This document shows positions 23,205-35,466 of a stretch of 64,000 nt of DNA, piece after piece; positions within the stretch are counted from its first letter, which is position 1, and each line of letters begins with the position of its first letter. A program made the position numbers and the translations under genes. The DNA comes from Glaciozyma antarctica PI12 (Eukaryota > Basidiomycota > Microbotryomycetes > Kriegeriales > Camptobasidiaceae). The notes below the pieces were generated by a model. It was not told where the DNA came from, made no database searches, and was given only the letters and a program-made list of their open reading frames with translations. The DNA lies in the NCBI GenBank assembly GCA_002917775.1, contig KZ627157.1, forward strand, positions 1,093,454 through 1,157,453, read 5' to 3'.

Positions 23205-23754
23205 TCCCTTATTGTCGCAGGCACGCCCTATCGTCCAGGGAGGGGGGGAGGAGCTGGCGGAGCGGAGGAGCTCCGGCTCTGAGGACTTTTGCAGGGGGGC
23301 CGCCGGAGGCCCTAGGCCGACCTCGACTTCGCTTCGACCTCCTCTCCGCCCACCTCTTTCCCCTCCCTCTCCCCCTTCACGGCTGCGTCCGAACACACTT
23401 TAACGGCACCAATTGCAGGTAGCCCAACAACAGCTTTGTCCTAGTCCTCTCCTTCTCCGACCACCAGCAATCACCCAGGTGAGCCCGCGCCTTCCTTTGT
23501 TTGGCCTAGTTCGGAGCGAGGCACCGCTCCTTCAACCGTCGTTGCGACCAAGCCGACGTGCTCACAGTGACGCCGAGGTGTCGGCATTTATCTGGTGCGG
23601 TGGAGCGGGCGGGAGAGGGAGGACCACTGCTCGACGATGGGCGGTAGATGCATGAATGAGCATGAACTGATCTTGCTCTCCACAGGCGGCCTAACGCTCA
23701 AGAACCCACCCTAAAGCTACCCCAACAACCCTCACGAGAACACTCCCAACAGCG
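23205..23754. other. Divergent intergenic region
   Basis: 550 bp between the PPR gene (minus) and the coiled-coil gene (plus). Plus-strand splice-like signals (for example CACCCAG|GTGAGC near 23475) suggest a 5'-UTR intron of the coiled-coil gene. No protein is supported. Confidence 0.4.
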
Positions 23755-26083
23755 ATGGCCCTCTTCTCCCGCTCTTTGATCCCTTCCTTCGCCCTCCCCT
23801 CCGCCCCCCTTGCCGCCGAACCCTCCCTTCCTCTTACACTCCCTACCGACTCACTCGACCAGCCGGAAGCAGAACCTCTTATTGAACTTGTCGAGGAGGA
23901 GGAGACCTTGGTGGAGGTGGAGGGCCACGAAGCAATGGACCTCGACGACGTGCCCGCAGGAACAACAACAACCGCCTCTGCCGTCCCCAAGTCCTCACGC
24001 ACAAGCACAATCGGCAACGCCTTCTTCCCACCCCGTACGTTCCTCCCTGCTTATTCCCAACACCAGCTAACCCTTGCACAAATTTAGGAACCACCTCCCA
24101 CCCGCGCCTCTCTCTCCCTACCGCTCCCTCCACCCGCGCCCCACTCGCAGCACGCAAATCCCTCTCGCCCACGCACGCTCAATCCCTATCCAACTCAGGA
24201 ACTCTCGCCGCCCTCCCCGTCGCTCGCGAGTTCCACGCTCTCAAAGACCGGACCGCCTCCGCCGTCTCCTCCCTCGCGAGCGAGACGACTGCGCGGGCGG
24301 CTGAGATGCGGCTCGTGGAGGAGAAGATTGCGGGGCTGGAGAAGGCGCTGGAGGAGGCGAAGGTGGAGGCGGAGGGGTGGGAGGCTGAGTGCGGAAGGAT
24401 GAAGGAGGGGGAAGGAGAGGTACGCCGTGTTGAGGAGGTGGAGAAGGTGTTGATGAGGGTGAGGGGAGAGCTTGAGGGGGAGAAGGCGAGGAAGAGGAAG
24501 TATAAGGAGGAGGGAGCGAGGTTGAGGATGGAGTTGGGAGCGAGGAGGTTGAAGGAGAGGTGGGAGTTGGGGATTATGGATGCTGAGGATAGGATGAGGG
24601 AGGCTGCGATGGTCGGACTCGAGTACGACCTGGCGATGACGAGGATGCAGCTCGGGATGGAGAAGATCCACGTCGAGGAGCTCGAGGTGCGTTCCTGCGT
24701 TCCCCTCTCATCTACGACCGACTGACGATCGTGTGCGTCCGCAGGAATCCAACCTCACTCACACCACTCGTCTCTCCGAGCTCTCCGCCTCCCGCTCCAT
24801 CCTCCTCAAGTCCTTCAACACCTCCGAAGCGACTCTCGCCACCCTCCGCTCCGAGCTCACCTCCTCGCGCAAACTCGCTCAGGAATCCAAGTCCTCCGTC
24901 GCCGAGCTGAAGAACTCGTTCAAGGCGCTCGAAGGCGAGCTCGAGGATGGCAACACGCGGATCGAGGAGCTTGAGAACGAGGTGGAGAGCTTGAGGAACG
25001 AGTTGAACGCACGGGAGAAGGTTGATAAGGGTGAGAAGAAGGGCGAGGGGAAGGAGGTCGTCGAGGCGAAGAAGGCGCTTGAGAAGGAGAAGGCGAAACG
25101 AGAGAAGGTCGAGGCAGACGCCAAAGAGCTCAAGGTGCGTTCTTCGTCGGCCTCCCTTCCACCACTTCCTTACTAATTTCACTCGCCAGGCGACCCTCAA
25201 ACAAGCCCAGTCTGACCTCCGCGACGCCAACAAGTCCCTCGTCACCGCCAACAAATCCGCCTCGCTCGCCACCAAAGCCGCCGAACTCGCTCAAACCTCT
25301 CTCGCCTCGACTCTCGCCCTCCACTCCCTCCCCGCCGCACTCCCCAACGCCAAGTCCATCGCCCCCCTCCCTTCCGTCGCTGTCCTCGCCGCTCGCAAGC
25401 GCAAGAGCCTCACGGCAGACGGATCCGACTTTGTCGAGTCGATGCAGGACGACGAAGAAGATCTCGAGGCGGACGAATCGATCCTCGGAGCTCAAAGCCG
25501 CCGCCAAGGTGCGAGCAAAGAAGGCGGTTCGTTCCTACGCGCGCTACGACGCCCGTCGTCGAGGGACCTCCTTCCCCGCTTTCTGTTTCGTCGACGGAGG
25601 ATCTGTATCGACCTGTCAAGAGCAAGAGTCGTGCGAAGGTCGAGGAGGCGGTCGCGAAGCCTAAGAAGCGGAAGGCTCCTGTAGTGGAGGAGGGGAAGAA
25701 GATGTTGGGGGAGAAGAGTGCGAATGCGAAGAGTGGGGCGAGGAAGGAGGAGGGAGGTGGGAAGAAGAGGAAGGAGAAGGTGTTGGTCGTTGAGGAGGTG
25801 AAGGAGGGAGCTGAGGAGCCGAAGAAGAAGAAGAAGAGGACGCTGTTTGGAGGACCGAAGAAGTTTGAGTGGGGAAGTATCGAGGTGAGTTCTCGTCGTC
25901 GTCGTCGTCGTTTCATTCAAGAGGAGGAGCTGATGTTTGCGACAGAATGCCGACGTCAACTCGCTGGGACTCCCGTCCAAGCTCTCGCCGATCAAGGCGT
26001 CTGCAGGAGCACAACGCGCTTCGGGGATGGGGATGCTAGGACGGGGGTTGGTGGGTGGGAGGAAGTCCATCTTCGCTGCTTGA
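23755..26083 (+). CDS. Coiled-coil protein with basic tail, function unknown
   Basis: Five exons. The N-terminal ~90 residues are acidic and Pro/Ser-rich (MALFSRSLIPSFALPSAPLA). From about residue 130 to 420 the sequence is almost continuous coiled coil, rich in Glu, Lys and Leu (KIAGLEKALEEAKVEAEG, RIEELENEVESLRNELNARE). The tail is strongly basic, with KKRKAPVVEEG and PKKKKKRTLFGGPKKFEWG, and ends NSLGLPSKLSPIKASA ... GGRKSIFAA. Basic clusters suggest a nuclear location. The architecture resembles kinetochore or spindle coiled-coil proteins, but I recognise no family, so this is inference. Between the coiled coil and the tail (about 25485-25560) the best-looking reading changes frame twice (DEEDLEADES, then SSELKAAAKVRAKKA, then PVVEGPPSPLS) with no usable intron, so one or two indels are likely. 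Introns lie at about 24034-24088, 24689-24744, 25135-25190 and 25885-25945. Confidence 0.65.
25893..25910. repeat. (CGT)n run in an intron
   Basis: Short trinucleotide repeat inside the last intron of the coiled-coil gene, just after its GTGAGT donor. Confidence 0.7.
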
Positions 26084-26352
26084 GGGAGGATAGTCCGAGG
26101 AGGAGGGTCGTTTTTCGCTTTTTCGAGCTCGAGTTTTTCTTAGTTTTACTTTATGCTCTACGGACGTGTTGTACGCCAGTGCGAATCTTACGCTCTCGTT
26201 ACCATGCCATCGAACAGGAGACACGTCGACACAGCTGAAAGCGGGTAGGTTCAGTGCGCCGACGACCGGCCACTCTTGCCGTTCTCGTTTGTCCTCTCAC
26301 CGTCCCCCTCGTTCAGGGCAGCTCTTCCTCGTTCAAGCGAATGAACTGCTAG

Positions 26353-28878
26353 ATGAACTTTGTCAACCAACTCAAGTCATCAGCAGCTCGTCGTCGTCCT
26401 CGCATCTCCTCACCAACTCTCCTCCGCCAACCCTCGCCGACTCCCATCAGGATGAACGCCCTCTCCGCCTACAAGCAGGACCAGCCCAAGACTCTCCAGT
26501 TCCAGAAGACCCTTCCCCGACTGCCTATCCCCGCCCTCTCTTCCTCGCTCGAGCGGTACATCAAGAGCTTGCGGCCGATCCTCTTCGAGAAGGCGTTGAA
26601 GGAGGGCAAGGGTGCCGAGAGCGTCGACGCCGAGTTGAAGAAGCGTGAGGAGTGGGCGGCCGACTTTACCAAGCAGGGAGGACTTGGGCGACTGCTGCAG
26701 GAGAGGCTGAAGGGTGCGTCGAGCTGAGGCGGTGGTGTGGGGTACTCTGAGGAGCTCACCACTTCGTTTTTGAACAGACGTGGACCGCTCTACGCCTAGC
26801 AACTGGCTCGACGATGCGTTCTGGCTCAAGAATGCTTACCACTCGTGGCGCGTGCCTTTGCCGATCAACAGCAACTGGTGGATTCTCATGGCGGACGATG
26901 CTGGCATTCCCGAGAGCGTGAGGTCCTCGTTCCCTGCAACTGGTGAGTCGTGAAGCCTCGTTGAACGAGCTCAGGATCTCTAACCACGTGTTGCGCTCAG
27001 GCGAGTACACCGAGTGGCAGATCAAGCGGTCGGCCAAGCTCGTCGAGCGTCTCGTCGAGTTCAAGCTCAAGCTGGACCGGTGCGCTTCCTCTCCCGTGTC
27101 AACGCACTCTTGCTTACGCCCTTTCGTTCCACAGCCAGGACATCCTTCCCGATTCTTCACGCGCAGGTCCGTTCTGCATGCACCAGTACACTCGGTACGA
27201 ACCCTCCTGACCTTCATTCCTCCCTTCCTCCCGCTGACCAGGCCGTGCGTCTCGCTTTTGGTTTGCCAACAGAGTCTTCGGCGTCACCCGTACCCCCCAA
27301 ATCCCCGTCGACACGCTCGTCCACTCTCCCCATCCCCACCCCGCATCTCACATTATCGTCATCGCGAACGACCACTTCTACAAGCTCGACGTCCTCTCAT
27401 CCTCTACCGCCCTTGATCTTTCCACTCTCGAGGCCAAGATCTGGGCCATCGCAGAGGACGCCAAGTCACTCCCCACCGGAGAAGGCGTCGGCGCCTGCTC
27501 TGGCGACGCACGCGATTCCTGGACCGTCTCGCGCGAACACCTCCTCACTCTCGACCCTCTCAACCGCTCAACCATCACCGTCATCGAAGACTCTCTCTTC
27601 GTCCTCTCCCTCGACGCCCACACGCTCAAATCCGAGTCCTACGCCTCTTCCTCCCCCGCGACACAGACTCCCGACCTCGACGCGCACATCCTCAACTCTT
27701 CTTCCTCGGCTGGAACGGGAAGGAACCGCTGGTGGGACAAGGCGGTCAGCATCCACGTCGAGAGCAACGGTCGCGCCGGGATGGTCGGCGAGCACTCGCC
27801 GTGCGACGCTTTGATCCCGAGTATCGTCGCGGATTACGTTCTCGCGGAGGGCGTTGGGCCTGCGAGCTCGAGTATGCGCGGGGCGGAGAGGGAGGTTGAG
27901 CGGCTGGGGTGGGTGTTGGATGCGAAGGCCAAGGAGAACGTCGTCAAGGCCCAGGAGACGGTCGCGGCGTTGGCGGCGGATAGCGAAGGAAAGATGCTCT
28001 GGTACGACGAGTACGGCGTCGAGTGGATCAAAAAAGTCGGTACGTTCCTCTTCCGCTTCATTTCGAGAAGATCTTGCGCTGATCGTACTCGCTCGCAGGC
28101 AAGCACTCTCCCGACGCGTACCTCCAGATGGCTCTCCAACTCGCTTACCACAAGACGCACAACGTCTCGGTCGCGACCTACGAGACGGCTTCGACGCGCC
28201 TCTTCCTCCACGGCCGAACGGATGTCATTCGCACGCTGAGCGAGGATAGCTGGCGCTGGGTTCAGGCGATGCGCGACGGCAAGAAGCATTCCGTGCGTCC
28301 CTCGTCTAATCATGCTTTTATCTCGCACTAACCAGCTCCTTTACAGCCTACGAAACTCTACGAGCTCCTCACGGCCGCCACGAAAGCGCACAACAGCTTT
28401 ACGCGCGATTCCTCGACAGGCAAGGGCTGCGACCGTCATTTCATGGGCCTCCGCCTCCGTATGCGGGAAGGAGAATCGCACCCCATCTTTGAGGACGAAC
28501 TCTTTGGCGAGAGCCAGGCTTGGATTCTGAGTACGAGTGGGCTGAGTGCGGGAGATCGGTTCTACGGGACTGGTAAGTCTCGTTTTCCCCCGAAGGGTCG
28601 ACGATGAGAGCTGATGGGATTGTGCGCAGGATTCGGAACTGTCTGGCCCGAGGGATACGGTATCAACTGTGCGCTTCCTTCCTCTCTCGTGCTCGTTCTC
28701 CCGCTGATGATTGGTACCAGACCTCGCGGGGAACAAGATCATCAAGTTCGGAATCGAGTCGAAGCGCTCGTGCGCTGAGACGTCGACGGTCACGTTCAGG
28801 AACAACCTTATCGAGGCGATGCGCGAGATGAGGGAGGTTTGTGAGAAGGGACAGGTCGAGGGGACGCCCAAGCTGTAG
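26353..28878 (+). CDS. Carnitine O-acetyltransferase
   Basis: About nine exons, roughly 680 residues. Family segments appear in order: LPRLPIPALSSSLERYIKSL, WLDDAFWLKNAYHSWRVPLP, FGVTRTPQIPVDTLVHSPH, the catalytic-His region VGEHSPCDALIPSIVADYV, CDRHFMGLRLRMREGES and LSAGDRFYGTGFGTVWPEGY, which includes the carnitine-binding region. It moves acetyl groups between CoA and carnitine so they can cross organelle membranes. The first ATG (26353) gives a basic Ser/Arg-rich presequence (MNFVNQLKSSAARRRPRISS), while a second in-frame ATG at 26452 starts just before the enzyme core. The C-terminus is EGTPKL, a weak peroxisomal-signal-like end. This fits the dual mitochondrial/peroxisomal targeting known for yeast Cat2, but use of both starts is inference. 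The stop (TAG) is at 28876-28878. Confidence 0.9.
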
Positions 28879-29088
28879 GGAGCGAGCGAAGGATAATGAA
28901 GTTGCTTTACGTTACCGAATGGGCGATGTGCGAGAGAGGCAGCGTCGGCAGTGCGCGCCGCTGCAGTCGATTCTTCGGCCCCTGCGCGTCTTTCGAACGA
29001 GCTCAGCTCATCCTGAGCTGGGCTCTCGAGCGACTAGATAAGCAGCACAACAATGAACTCATTATGTTCTAACGAAAGCTCGAGCTCG

Positions 29089-32000
29089 CTACGCGCCCCT
29101 CCCCCTTCCCCTTGCACGGGCTCCCCATCCAGGCGGAGGGCCTCCCCTACCGCCGCGCCCACCGCGAGGAGGATGCATCGACGATGGACCTCTCGGAACT
29201 CCTGTACAACAGTGAAAGTGAGTATGAGTGGGAATGAGAGACGATTGAAATCACGCACCTTCGTACCGCCCTCGTCCAGCCCCCTGCGAGGGGGTTCCAG
29301 CGGGCTCGAATCGACCGCGAGGAGTTGGGTAACCCCTGAACCCAGGCGTGGGATTTGCGCTTGGCGGAGGCCACGAAGCTCGGTTCGGAGTGGCGGCGGC
29401 CGGCAATCCTGCGACGGGTGGACCAGGAGTTGCCGTCGTCGCCGACGCCGACTGGAATCCTCGCGGACCGACAGGCAGCGACGGCGAGAACACCGAGCCG
29501 CCAGGTGAGCCAAGATTTGGGGAGCGAAAGTCGTTGGGTGGCGGGACTGGAGCTGGACCGAGGTACGGAGAGCGAGGATGTGCTCCTCCCAGCTCTGGCG
29601 AAGGTCGCGCGGGGACGAAGCCGTGAGGTCGGGCTGGGGCTGGAGGAGGAGGGGGCCTTCCGAAGCCTGCGCGCGCTGCTCCTGATCCTGCTCCGGGCGA
29701 GACGGGCATGCCGCGAGGTGCGGTAGGGACGTCGTAAAGGGGGTCGTAAGGTCGGACTGGGGGGGAGGGACGAGGTGCCGAGGGTGGAAGAGGAGCGCTG
29801 TAGGACGAGGGAGTGGGTTGGAGTGCCGGTGGACCTCCTGCATGCATCGGAGGAGAGTAGGCGGCGTTGGGGAGGGGTCGCTCGTACTTGGTGGAGGAGT
29901 ACGAGGATCCCTTGTAGACGGCAGGCTGGCGTCCGTACTCCCTTGCCGAAGGAGGTCCGGCATCGAGTCCAAGGCCGTTCGAGGGTCCTCGGTTCGACGC
30001 GTCGGATGCTGGCTCGAAGGTGGGGGAGCGAAGAGAAAGAGCTGGGGCGAGGTGAGGGGAGGTTTGAAGGGGATCTGCTGGCCGAGCGACTGGACGTGTG
30101 TACGAGAGGGGTCCCGAAGGCGGAGGTCGACCACTTGGGGCGCTCGACTCGCGCGCAAAGTAGTCGCCGATGCTCTTGAGGACGTCCTCGGTCGAGTTTA
30201 AGGATCGGAGGTTGAGCTGCAGGATACGGATACGGCCTTGGTGCATCGACGACAGCCGCAGCGCGAGGAGGGGAGAGTGGAGTGGGCGCGAGAGGTGGAG
30301 GAGGAGGGGGAGGTGGCGGCGAGGCGGCTTTGACAACCTTGAGCGCGTCATCGACGACGGGCGGAGTCTCCTCCTCGGGAGGCGGGGGTGGAGGAGGAGG
30401 AGGAGCCGCTGCTTCGACTGGCTTTGCAGCTTGTCGCTGGCGATAGGCGGCGAGTGAGAGGCGAGCGCGAGGTGGCGGTTTGGGAGCTTCGGGCTCGGGA
30501 GGAGGGGGAGTGGGCTCCTTTACTTCAACGACGGGGGTAGGGGGTTCGAGGATGGGGGGAGCAGCAGGTTCTGCGACAGAAAATAAGCGACTGAGCTGAG
30601 AAGCGATTGGAGCTAACGCACCTGGCACCACCTCTCCCATAACGATATCGCCGCTCGTCTTGCGCTCTTCGCCAGCTTCCGGCCTGCGTGCGATCTCGAG
30701 GAGACCGGCGGTGCGCACAGGGGGAGAGCCGCCTGGAGTCGACATGGTGGAGGTCGCAGGGGAGTCGAAGAGGCCGAGGACGGATCCAAGTCGAGGAGTA
30801 GCCGCCGGAACGCTCTTTGGAGAGGGCGAGCGCGACTGGCTCGGCTGGTCGCTAGACGAAGGGTTGCGGATCTTGGGAGACTTGCTCGACGACGGCAGGG
30901 TCGATCCTCGAGGTCGCTGAACGCTCCCCTTGACCGGTCGTTCCAGCTCCGAATCGTTCTTCTTCTTCTTCTTCGTCCGCTCCCGCTCGCTGTCCTTGTC
31001 AACCTCCGACTCGTCGCGCGAGACTCCCTTGCCCTTGTTGCCGACGTCGGCCTTCTTCTTCGGCCGCTCCTTCTCCGCCTCGAGACTCCGAATCTTCTTC
31101 CTCGCCGGTCCAATCTCCTTGGCGTTCCTCTTCGCTCCGCTGACGAGGCGACGACGAGGTGGTGGTCGAACGATCTCCTCCTCGTCGGAAAGATGCGAGA
31201 GCGGCTCGGTGAGGTCGGAATCGTCCGAGTCGACGTCGTCGACTTTCGGAGGCGGAGGTCGACGCTGCTTGCTCGAGAAGGACTTGACGACGGGCTTGTA
31301 GGTCGAAGCTTTGGGTACGGAAGTCGGTTCCAGCTCCATCGCGTCGAGGTTGACGGGAGTCGAGAGCGCCTTTGAGACGACGACGGCGACTGGGGGCGCG
31401 AGTTCGACCTCTTTGGCGACTTCGGGCGCAGGCTTGACGTCCTCCATCGGCTCATCCTCGTCGTCCATCTCCTCATCCTCGTCCTCCCCATCCTCAGCGA
31501 CCGGCTCGACCTCCTTCGCGATCCACCCCCTCTCAATCCCCACCAACGGCCCAACATCCGGCTTCTTGATCTTCCTCGCCTTCCCCCTCGCTCCTCCCTC
31601 CTCCTTCCCACTCCCCAACGCGTTCATCAAGATCGTCGCAAACGGCTCCCTCTTCGCCGCCGCCGCCTTCGTCAACGGCGCCGTCGCTCCCGCCGCTCTG
31701 CACATCCAAAAGAGTGCGCAATCGCGCTTCTTGTCGCACGCGCAATCGGTCGTCCCGAGGAGCGTGTTCGTCACGGCGGCCATCTTGCGCGAGAGAGGTT
31801 CGAGGTCGAGAGAGGCGAGTGAGGAGGGAAGGGGAGGGGCGTTCATGAGCGAAGGTAGAGCGTGGATGACATGCTGGTCGTCCCAATCCCACGGGAGTAC
31901 AATCTCCTCCCTCCTCCCAATATCCGCCGTCGCAAAGATCGCAAACGCCAATTCCGCTCCAACCTCTCTTCCCCGCACTTGATCCATCCACGGCGTCCCT

Positions 32001-33769
32001 CCGCGCGACTCTCCTTCGCTCTTCGCCACCCTGACGACCCGCACTACGGCGTTCGGGTGACAACCGCTCCTCGCGAACCGGACTTCGTTCCCAAACATGC
32101 GCGAGTCGATCGCGAGGCTCCAAGGTTGAGGGAGGACGCGAACGCCCTGCTTCGGGACGCCGAACATAGGGTACTGGTTGAGAGGGTCGAGGCGGTACGA
32201 GTCGAGGGAGATGATCTTGCCGCGTACGGACGAGATGAAGGTCCCCGCCGGGATCGGGTTGACGGCAAAGAGGGCATGAACGGTTGGGCGGGGGTAGGGG
32301 CAGGTGGGAGCTTGGTTCGAGGTGGGGACGTAGGTCGCTGCGACGGGAGCGACGAGCTGAAAGGAGGTAGTGGCGAGGGGTTTGACGGCTGTCGGAGCTG
32401 GCGCAGGGAGGACGTCGAGGTCGATGGGCACGGGGTCGAAGAGGGTAGGAAGAAGGGCGTCCTTGGTCGTTCGTCCTCGCGCACTTCCGGCGCCCCAAAG
32501 CTCCTTGGCCTCGCTCGGCTCCTCCTCCCTCATCTCGCTCAAGACCTTCTCCAGCCTTTCGACGAGTCGTCGCTCCGGCCAGAGGTTCTTCTCGACGGGC
32601 GTGAACTCGTACTGCCACGTCTCATACCGCTCGTCGACGCCATCGTCCTCGTCCGATACTGGTGCCGTGTTGTTGCCCCTCAGCATTCCGAGCGACGACA
32701 ATCGCGGCTGGACGACGGGCTCGGGAGCGACTTCGACGACAGGAGCAGCGACAGGAGTGACCGCAGCTCCTCCTCGACCTCGCGCTCCGGTCCCAGGCTG
32801 CTTGCCGACCCTCCTCCGCCTCCCAATCGCGTCCCTGAGGACCGTCCCCGCAGTGAGCGGCTCGACCGTAACGGCCGGTGGACCAGCAGGAACCACCGCG
32901 GGAGTCTCCTCGCCGATACTCCTCCTCGGCTTGGCCGTTCCTCCGCTCGAGACTCTCCGCATCCCTTCTCCTCTCGTCTCGTTCTCCGTCCTCCTCCTTT
33001 GACCCTCCTCCGCTCTCCTCCTGTCGACCCCGCGTTCGCGCGCCGCGCCAGGATCGCACAACTCGCAAAGGTACTCTTCCGGCACGGCTTCAGGGCGAAT
33101 CGAGACGCAGTTGGCATGCTGCCAGACGTTGCAGCTATCGCATTGGATCGTGAAGCCGTCGTCCGAGGTGTAGGAGCAGACGCAGCGAATGATACCGGCA
33201 TCTTCGGGGACTTGGTACGAGGGTGGTTGGAGGGGGAGGGAGACGAAGGCGGGGAGGGGAGAGGGGAGAGGGGGGAGGGAGGAGGGGAGGAAGGAGATGA
33301 GAGGCGCGGCGGTTGGGACGGCGGTGAAGGGTAGGAGAGGGAGGGGCGGGAGAGTCGAGGGAAGGAATGAGGGCGGGGAATGGGTAGAGGTGGCGGCTTC
33401 GTCACGAGGGTGCTTGGAGGAGGAGCGAGGGCTAGGAGGACCTTCGTCCTCGGTCTTGTCGCCGTCGTCCGTCGCCTCCTCTGGTGCTGGGCTCTGCGGT
33501 GGAAACGACAATGGAGGTGCTTCGTGCAAGAACAGCAGTGCGCTCGCCTCGAGCACCCGCGCCTCCTCCAGCTCCTCCTCCACCACGAGCTCCGCCTGCA
33601 TCGCCTGCATCTCCCCCTCTTCCAGCAGCGGCTCTTCGACCCGCTCGACGTCTACATCCATCGAAACGTGTCCTTGCCCTTCATCTTCGGCAGCAAGAGC
33701 GAGTGGCGATTGGACGAGGGGAGACTGGAGGAGGGCGGCAGAGGAGAGGAGGTCGAGGGCTGATGACAT
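29089..33769 (-). CDS. SET3: PHD finger and SET domain protein, Set3 type
   Basis: About 1,500 residues. After an acidic Pro-rich leader there is a PHD finger (IIRCVCSYTSDDGFTIQCDS, CNVWQHANCV, YLCELCDPG; Cys4-His-Cys3 pattern). Then a SET domain follows with RGKIISLDSYRLDP, FARSGCHPNAVVRVVRV and EIVLPWDWDDQH, lacking the usual NHxC/ELxxDY perfection, as in Set3/MLL5-type proteins. The order PHD then SET is that of yeast Set3, a subunit of a histone deacetylase complex reading H3K4 methylation. The second half is charged, Ser/Pro-rich and disordered, with poly-Pro runs, and ends in an RGG-like tail (GGRGGRGGPPPGWGARARGR). A 51-nt in-phase intron (about 30570-30620) and a last intron near 29210-29266 are clear. 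Between about 30200 and 30330 the frame changes; either a weak intron or an indel explains this. A 5'-UTR intron is visible at about 33804-33959. Confidence 0.82.
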
Positions 33770-35466
33770 CTACAGTGATGGCGGTAGGAGGGAGGGCCGC
33801 GTTCTGTAAATGGGATCGTGTTAGCACTGTCCCTCGAGTGCTCCGTACGCTGTGCCTCCCGAGTCGTCAGGGAGGCAGGAATCCAAACAAGCCACCAGCC
33901 GTCCCATCACTCCAGGCTGGCTCGCCCCTCCTAGCTCTCCATCCCTGTCCAGTACTCACCCTCTTGTTCTCCCCCTTGCTGAGCCGAGAGAAGTTGCGAT
34001 TGTGACTGAGACCGAGAGGGGGAGAGGGTGTTTGTCTGCAGGAGAGGCGTTTCGAGTCAGTCACGTCGGAGCGGGGTCGAGGCCTTTCGGGAGTGGAGTG
34101 GCTTTGACTGCTTACAGAGGAGTGTGTGCGCCTGCTGGACTGAGCGAGTTGGAGGGAGTGAGAGGAGGGAGCCCAACCGCTGCTTGAGCGAAGGCGAAGC
34201 TGTTTGCTCGCCGCCTCGCTTCTTCCTACCACTCACTTCGAGAAGGACAGCCAACTCGACTATCGCCAGCTGCTATCAAGCGATCACCCCTGCCCCTTCT
34301 TCGCCGCCTCCAACGACCTCGCTCGACGCCTCCCGCCTCCCCTCTCTCAACCTCCGCTCTCGCGTCCAGCAAGACCCTTCTCCAGCTCCCCAAGCCCACA
34401 CGAGGACTCGCTTAATCTGAGCACCGATTGGGAAACCTTGGAACCTCACCAGCCCGCACGACTGCCAGAGCGGGACGAGGGAAGGAACGGCCTGCTCGCA
34501 GTTCAAGGGTGTGGGAGGGCTAGCCGGGTCGCGCGGGCTGAGTCTACTTGTTGACTGGGGAGAACGAGGAGGGGAAAAGCTGCTGGGCTGCGGCAGGTGT
34601 GGAGGGAGGGCGTGCGTGAGGGTCTCAGGCTCGCTCCGTTCGTGCGAGCGAGGGTCTAGGGAGGGCAAGCTGACGGCCCGCCAGTTCTGTGAAGTTCTGC
34701 GCACGGAATCGCTCCTACGTCCACTCTCGCGATGGAGCTGCCAGCCTGAACACACTGCTTTTCGGTGGCTGATCAGCTCGAAGGCTGAAGCAAGACGGAA
34801 GGGGCAGCTGTGCTGGTGGGTCCTTCCTTGCTGTGAGAAATTACGCTGCTGACTAACGGTACAAACTTACAGGCATCTGCTTCGTTACTCGGTGCCAGAC
34901 TGACGGACGGACGGACGGGCTAGCTGTGCAATTGGGGGCGTGGTTGTGCGGGATGTGCGAGGGTGGAGAGGCGTCGTGAAGCTTCACTTGGAGTTGGAGC
35001 CTTCACTTCAATTGCTGTCTGCTGCTATGAAGGACTGAAAGTGTTCGCAGTCGTGAGCAAGCAGTCAAGAGGGCTGCGACGTCGGAAAGCAGCCTGAGCC
35101 GATTGCACCCCTCCTTCTCCTGCGCCGTTGCTCGTGCACCCACTCGATTCAAATGGAATCCCCTTCGATCCTTCTCAGAGCGCACAGGGCTCGCCGTGTA
35201 CCGAAGAGCGAAGGTCGACGGGATCCGGACCACGAGCGCGACTGCGAAACAAGAGAAGTCCGCGGAGGAGCAGCCTCCTCGACTCGAGTTCAGGCGAGAG
35301 CCTCGCTTCCTCCTCCCTCCCAGCCACCGCACCTCCTCCACTCTCCCATCCATCCCTGCTCCCTTCTAACGGGCCAATCACTCTTCGCCAAACTCGACTG
35401 CTCTCGGCTACAACGCTCCCGGCCCAACTTCAGCCTTCTCTCTCCCTTACCGCCAGCAACAGCACC
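33770..35466. other. Large divergent intergenic region with UTR introns
   Basis: About 1.7 kb between SET3 (minus) and the cytochrome b5 gene (plus), the longest gap in the window. On the minus strand a SET3 leader intron is visible (about 33804-33959: GTGAGT donor, GCTAACACG branch, TTTACAG acceptor). On the plus strand an intron with GTGGGT donor, CTGACTAAC branch and TTACAG acceptor (about 34815-34872) suggests a spliced leader of the cytochrome b5 gene or a separate non-coding transcript. No ORF has convincing coding character. Confidence 0.45.

Noticed and set aside
29034-30201. Alternative long ORFs overlapping the SET3 C-terminus
   Set aside because: Low-complexity shadows in other frames; the Pro/Gly/Arg-rich frame with a proper last intron was preferred.
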